Assembly (NCBI GenBank): GCA_044344935.1
Contig: JBIJCA010000059.1
Location: 1 to 18,642, forward strand
Source: Aquimonas sp044344935
GTDB lineage: Bacteria > Pseudomonadota > Gammaproteobacteria > Xanthomonadales > Xanthomonadaceae
DNA: 18,642 nt
Direction: 5' to 3'
Positions 15,666 through 18,642 of the stretch are shown here, one piece after another. The notes beneath the pieces are model-generated. The model saw only the letters and a list, made by a program, of their open reading frames with translations. It made no database searches and was not told the DNA's origin. Made by a program: the position numbers and the translations under genes. Position 1 is the first letter of the stretch, and every line of letters begins with the position of its first letter.

Positions 15666-17783
15666 GTGAGCCGATCGGACACCGCGGCGATTGCGATCGC
15701 CGAACAACTGTTGCATGCCGGCCAATGGGCCGCGGCGAGAGAGTCAGCGCAGCCACTGGTCCAGCGCGCCGAGGTCGCCATCCGCGCGCGCGCCGTGATC
15801 GCCAACGCTGCCATGCAATCCGGCGACTACAGCGAAGCCGCAGCGCAGTTTCGCAAGCTGCGCGAGGCGCTGCCCGGCCACGCCGGCATTCGCGCGGCGC
15901 TGTCCATGGCGCTGAACAATCTGGGATCGAGCGCGCTGCAACGCGGCGACGCGGCGTCGGCTGAAACCCTGTACGCCGAAGCCTTGGCCGCCGACGAACG
16001 CAACGCGCTGGCCTGGTTCAACCGGGGTGCCTGCGCCCAGGCGCGAAACGACTTCGAAGCCGCCGCAGGTGCCTATGCGCGTGCAGCCGGTCTCGATCCT
16101 GCGCGTGTCGACGCGCGTCTGCAGTGGGCACAGTGCGAGCGCGTGCGCGGCATGCCGGCAGCTGCGCGCGCGGCCCTTGCGCCACTCGAACCGACTGCCT
16201 TGGCACCCGAGATCGCCGCTCGGGTGGGCGCCGAGTGGGATCTGCTGGGCGAACCGGCCGCGGCCGCGCGCGCTTACGCACATGCCCTTGCGCACGGCGA
16301 TGCCAGCCTGCTGCTGCGCGTCGCCCAGGCTCAAGTCGGCAGCGGCGATGACGCGGCTGGCCGCGCCAACGCGCGCCGCGCAGTGGTGACTGCGAGTGAC
16401 GACGGCACGCGTCTGCGCGCTGGGCTGGTTGCTGCACTGGGCTTGCCGACCGTGGTGGTCGATGTCGCCGAGATCGACGGGGCGCGGCAGCGCTTTGCCT
16501 CGGGAATCGAGCAACTGGCTGCCGAATGGCCCAGCGAAAGACTGCACGGCAGCAGCGCAACGCTCGACGACCTGGCCCACAGTCACTACCCGCTCGCCTA
16601 TTACGGCTTGGACGACAGCGCCTTGGCGCGAACTTTTGGCGACTGGTACAACGCGGCCGCGGCAGCCCTCCACGGGCGCGCCGATGCAACGGAACCGGCC
16701 GCTTCGAAGCCGCGCTCGCGGCACATCGCGCTGGTGTCGGCGCGCTGGAACCTGGGCACGATCAGCGCCTATTTCGCCCCCTGGATCGGCGCGCTGCGGG
16801 CCGCTGGCTGGCGGGTCGACGTCTACCATATCGGCACCATGGTCGATGCCGTCACCCAGACCATCGCCGCCAGCGCCAGCCGTTTTCTTCACCTGCCCGG
16901 ACCGTTGGCCGGCGTCCTGAAACACCTGCGCGAGAGCGCACCCGCGATGATCCTGTATCCGGAGATTGGCCTCAGCCCGAACATCTATCCGCTGGCGGCG
17001 CTGCGACTGGCACCCCTGCAGCTTGCCGCCTGGGGCCACCCGGTCAGCAGCGGACTCGCCACCATCGACGTCTGGCTGAGTTGCGCAGACATGGAGCCAG
17101 CCGATGGCGCCGAGCACTATCGCGAGCCGCTGCATCTGCTGCCGGGCCTTGGCACCGCCTACGCACGCCCACCCGCAGCGGCGACCCGGCCGCGCGCCGA
17201 GCTCGGTTTGCCCGAGTCCGGGCGACTCTACCTGGCGCCGCATTCGCCGGTGAAGCTGCACCCCGCGTTCGACGATCTGGTCGCGCGCATCATCGCCGCC
17301 GATCCTGCCGCGACGGTGGTGATGTTCGAGGACAACGCACCGGCACTCACCCAACGACTGCGTCAGCGCATGGCGCAGGCCGGCGTCGATCCCGACCGCC
17401 GCGTCCGCTGGTTGCCGCGGGCGACACCCGAGCATTTCCGCGCGGTGAGCCGGGCCTGCGATGTGCTGCTCGACAGCCCCGGGTTCTCCGGCGGCAATAC
17501 CAGCCTTGACGCGATTGCCCAGGGGTTGCCCTTGGTCACCCTGCCCGGCGCGAGCATGCGCAGTCGCCAGTCGGCGGCCATGCTGCGAGCCTGCGGGTGT
17601 GCCGAGCTGATCGCGGATTCGGCGGAGGACTATGTCGATCGCGCGCTGCGCGTGGCGAACGAGCCCGCCTACGCGGCCGAACTGCGACAGCGACTGCTCG
17701 ATCCCGACGCAGCGCTGTTCGACGACCCGCGACCGCTGACGGCCCTTGTGGAGACGCTGGAAGGGCTGTATTCGCTGCAGTAG
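15666..17783 (+). CDS. SPINDLY/GT41-like TPR glycosyltransferase (O-GlcNAc transferase family)
   Basis: A 705-aa protein with TPR-like helices (about residues 1-240) and a GT41-type glycosyltransferase domain (about 350-675). Family blocks seen are HIALVSARWNLGTIS (353-367), QLAAWGHPVSSGLATIDVWL (452-471), EHYREPLHLLPGLGT (483-497), PHSPVKLHPAFDDL (525-538, where Lys530 matches the nucleotide-sugar-binding Lys of OGT) and the GGNTSLDAIAQGLPLVTLPG loop (609-628). Transfer of a sugar from a UDP- or GDP-sugar to protein Ser/Thr in the cytosol is the family role; donor and acceptor are unknown. One oddity: where relatives usually have His before Thr-Ile-Gly in the first block, this protein has Gly364. 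The start is GTG 15666, with no strong ribosome-binding site. No signal peptide is present. It stands alone after two hairpins. Confidence 0.88.
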   Translation: MSRSDTAAIAIAEQLLHAGQWAAARESAQPLVQRAEVAIRARAVIANAAMQSGDYSEAAAQFRKLREALPGHAGIRAALSMALNNLGSSALQRGDAASAETLYAEALAADERNALAWFNRGACAQARNDFEAAAGAYARAAGLDPARVDARLQWAQCERVRGMPAAARAALAPLEPTALAPEIAARVGAEWDLLGEPAAAARAYAHALAHGDASLLLRVAQAQVGSGDDAAGRANARRAVVTASDDGTRLRAGLVAALGLPTVVVDVAEIDGARQRFASGIEQLAAEWPSERLHGSSATLDDLAHSHYPLAYYGLDDSALARTFGDWYNAAAAALHGRADATEPAASKPRSRHIALVSARWNLGTISAYFAPWIGALRAAGWRVDVYHIGTMVDAVTQTIAASASRFLHLPGPLAGVLKHLRESAPAMILYPEIGLSPNIYPLAALRLAPLQLAAWGHPVSSGLATIDVWLSCADMEPADGAEHYREPLHLLPGLGTAYARPPAAATRPRAELGLPESGRLYLAPHSPVKLHPAFDDLVARIIAADPAATVVMFEDNAPALTQRLRQRMAQAGVDPDRRVRWLPRATPEHFRAVSRACDVLLDSPGFSGGNTSLDAIAQGLPLVTLPGASMRSRQSAAMLRACGCAELIADSAEDYVDRALRVANEPAYAAELRQRLLDPDAALFDDPRPLTALVETLEGLYSLQ

Positions 17784-17935
17784 CCGAGCGCGCGATGCAG
17801 GCGTAGGCGCGAGCGGCTGAGCAAGCAGCGCCCTGCCGGAGCGATGCCTCACCGTCGAGCGCTCGCGCCCATCGACATCCGCAATCGCCCGGGCGAGGTC
17901 GACAGCGGCGGGGCCGTGGGCAGAGGGATGCGATG

Positions 17936-18079
17936 CAGGCGCGGCAGGTGCTGCACTTGCAGTACGTTCTCTCGATACACCGCTGCAAACCTGGGCGCGC
18001 GGAAGTGCCCATCAACCCTGTGCGCGCTGCCGAAGGGCTGGATCGGGGTCACTGCCCCGCACTGCGCGTTGGCGCGGGG
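17936..18079 (-). pseudogene. Decayed IS91-family transposase fragment
   Basis: The minus-strand translation contains AQCGAVTPIQPFGSA followed by HRVDGHFRAPRFAAVY and then HLPRL. IS91-type (HUH, Y2) transposases have a well-known block of the form CGAVT-x-IQRFGSALNLNxHFH-x-x-x-LDGVY at this spacing. The remnant keeps CGAVT, IQ-x-FGSA, HF and VY, but the HFH catalytic histidine pair is changed to HFR, and the rest of the protein is missing. The surrounding frame has no start or family sequence, so this is a short inactive fossil of an insertion. Weak similarity may continue in another frame towards 17860, which would imply a frameshift, but I cannot confirm this. Confidence 0.72.
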
Positions 18080-18142
18080 TGATGCGGTCAAGGAGAAGTC
18101 GAGCCGCTGATCCCGGAAGCGGCAGGGCGGATCCCCTGCCTT

Positions 18143-18150
18143 GCTAGACT
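18143..18150 (+). promoter_or_regulatory. Possible extended -10 promoter for mutS
   Basis: TGCTAGACT starting at 18143 fits an extended -10 element (TG, one base, then TAGACT against TATAAT), 35 bases before the mutS ATG. No matching -35 is present; a 7-bp hairpin (18121-18140) lies there instead. Confidence 0.3.
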
Positions 18151-18185
18151 TCGCGGCCCCCGCTGCCCCGCGAAGCTCGCCACGG

Positions 18186-18642
18186 ATGTCGAACGTCGAT
18201 CTCTCCCAGCACACTCCGCTGATGCGCCAGTTCTTCGCCGCCAAGGCGGAGCACCCGGACGTGCTGCTGTTCTTCCGCATGGGCGATTTCTACGAGCTGT
18301 TCTACGACGACGCCCGCAAGGCCGCGCGCCTGCTCGACATCACGCTTACCCAGCGCGGCAGCTCGGGCGGCGCACCGATCCCGATGGCGGGCGTGCCGGT
18401 GCACGCCTACGAGGGCTATCTGGCGCGGCTGGTGGCGCTGGGCGAATCGGTGGCGATCTGCGAGCAGATCGGCGATCCGGCGCTGGCGAAAGGTCTGGTC
18501 GAACGCAAGGTGGTGCGCATCGTCACGCCCGGCACGGTCACCGACGAGGCACTCCTGCAGGAGCGCCGCGACACCCTGCTGATGGCGGTCGCGCGCGGCA
18601 AGAAGGCGATTGGCTTGGCCTGGGCCGATCTCGCCGGCGGTC
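18186..18642 (+). CDS. mutS: DNA mismatch repair protein MutS, N-terminal part (3' end outside window)
   Basis: The first 152 residues of MutS, the mismatch-recognition ATPase, are visible before the window ends; the whole protein is usually about 850-870 aa. It begins MSNVDLSQHTPLMRQF, and the mismatch-recognition F-x-E motif is intact in GDFYELF, with Phe35 and Glu37. GAPIPMAGVPVHAYEGYLARL and VAICEQIGDP are typical of domain I, and VTPGTVTDEALL follows in the usual place. ATG 18186 fits the family start; its ribosome-binding site is weak. The gene is separated from the GT41 gene by 402 bases holding an insertion-sequence remnant, so it likely has its own promoter. Confidence 0.98.
   Translation, partial: MSNVDLSQHTPLMRQFFAAKAEHPDVLLFFRMGDFYELFYDDARKAARLLDITLTQRGSSGGAPIPMAGVPVHAYEGYLARLVALGESVAICEQIGDPALAKGLVERKVVRIVTPGTVTDEALLQERRDTLLMAVARGKKAIGLAWADLAGG

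Larger units (their letters stand above)
17784..18185. other. 402-base gap before mutS
   Basis: No intact gene is seen. The gap contains the IS91-type transposase remnant (about 17936-18079, minus) and a 10-bp inverted repeat, GGCGCGAGCG at 17806-17815 with CGCTCGCGCC at 17860-17869, 44 bases apart, just after the GT41 stop. Near mutS, GGCAGGG-CGGATC-CCCTGCC (18121-18140) forms a 7-bp hairpin directly before a possible extended -10 box. Confidence 0.55.

Noticed and set aside
15744..17852. 702-aa minus-strand open frame opposite the GT41 gene
   Set aside because: No recognisable domains; it is the shadow of the GT41-like coding frame.
17856..17865. CGAGCGCTCG palindrome after the GT41 gene
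   Set aside because: Ten-base GC palindromes are expected often by chance at this composition, and nothing else supports an operator.
1..18642. CRISPR array, tRNA or rRNA genes
   Set aside because: I saw no regularly spaced repeat arrays and no tRNA-like cloverleaf with a GTTCGAATC-type arm, nor rRNA sequence.

Overview
The window is 18.6 kb of GC-rich (roughly 70% by eye) bacterial DNA. It most resembles a Lysobacterales/Xanthomonadales-type gammaproteobacterium. The reasons are the close cysS-sufE and mutS matches, an ECF43-type sigma factor translationally coupled to a membrane Ser/Thr kinase, TPR-sulfotransferase and TPR-GT41 proteins, and exported proteins ending in a Phe-x-x-Gly-Phe-Glu signature that I associate with that order. 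The taxonomic call is an inference.

Layout. Housekeeping genes sit at both edges: the 3' part of cysS and a complete sufE at the left (+), and the 5' part of mutS at the right (+). Between them is an accessory stretch of about 17 kb. From left to right on the minus strand it holds an SGNH-like protein and the MBOAT O-acyltransferase that precedes it in transcription (26-nt overlap). Next come a decayed stretch with a kinase-paralogue fragment, an exported choice-of-anchor-J protein, a TPR-sulfotransferase, a small exported protein with a probable TTG start and lower GC, and a kinase/ECF sigma pair overlapping by ATGA. Divergent from the sigma factor is a 703-aa exported beta-helix protein (+), followed by two hairpins, a SPINDLY/GT41-like TPR glycosyltransferase (+), and an intergenic stretch carrying a remnant of an IS91-family transposase just upstream of mutS.

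How the parts may work together. The ECF/kinase pair is a known signalling architecture: the cytosolic kinase domain, one membrane span and a periplasmic TPR region would sense the envelope and activate the sigma factor. Three separate genes around it encode exported proteins with the same C-terminal [hydrophobic]-F-x-x-G-F-E signature. The most interesting possibility is that this signature marks a surface or export class, possibly controlled by this or a related kinase/sigma pair. The MBOAT/SGNH pair, the sulfotransferase and the GT41 enzyme all point to acylation, sulfation or glycosylation of polymers or proteins. No polysaccharide backbone genes are visible here, so their substrates are unknown. 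Two decayed fragments (a kinase C-terminus and an IS91-type transposase) show that the region has been rearranged.
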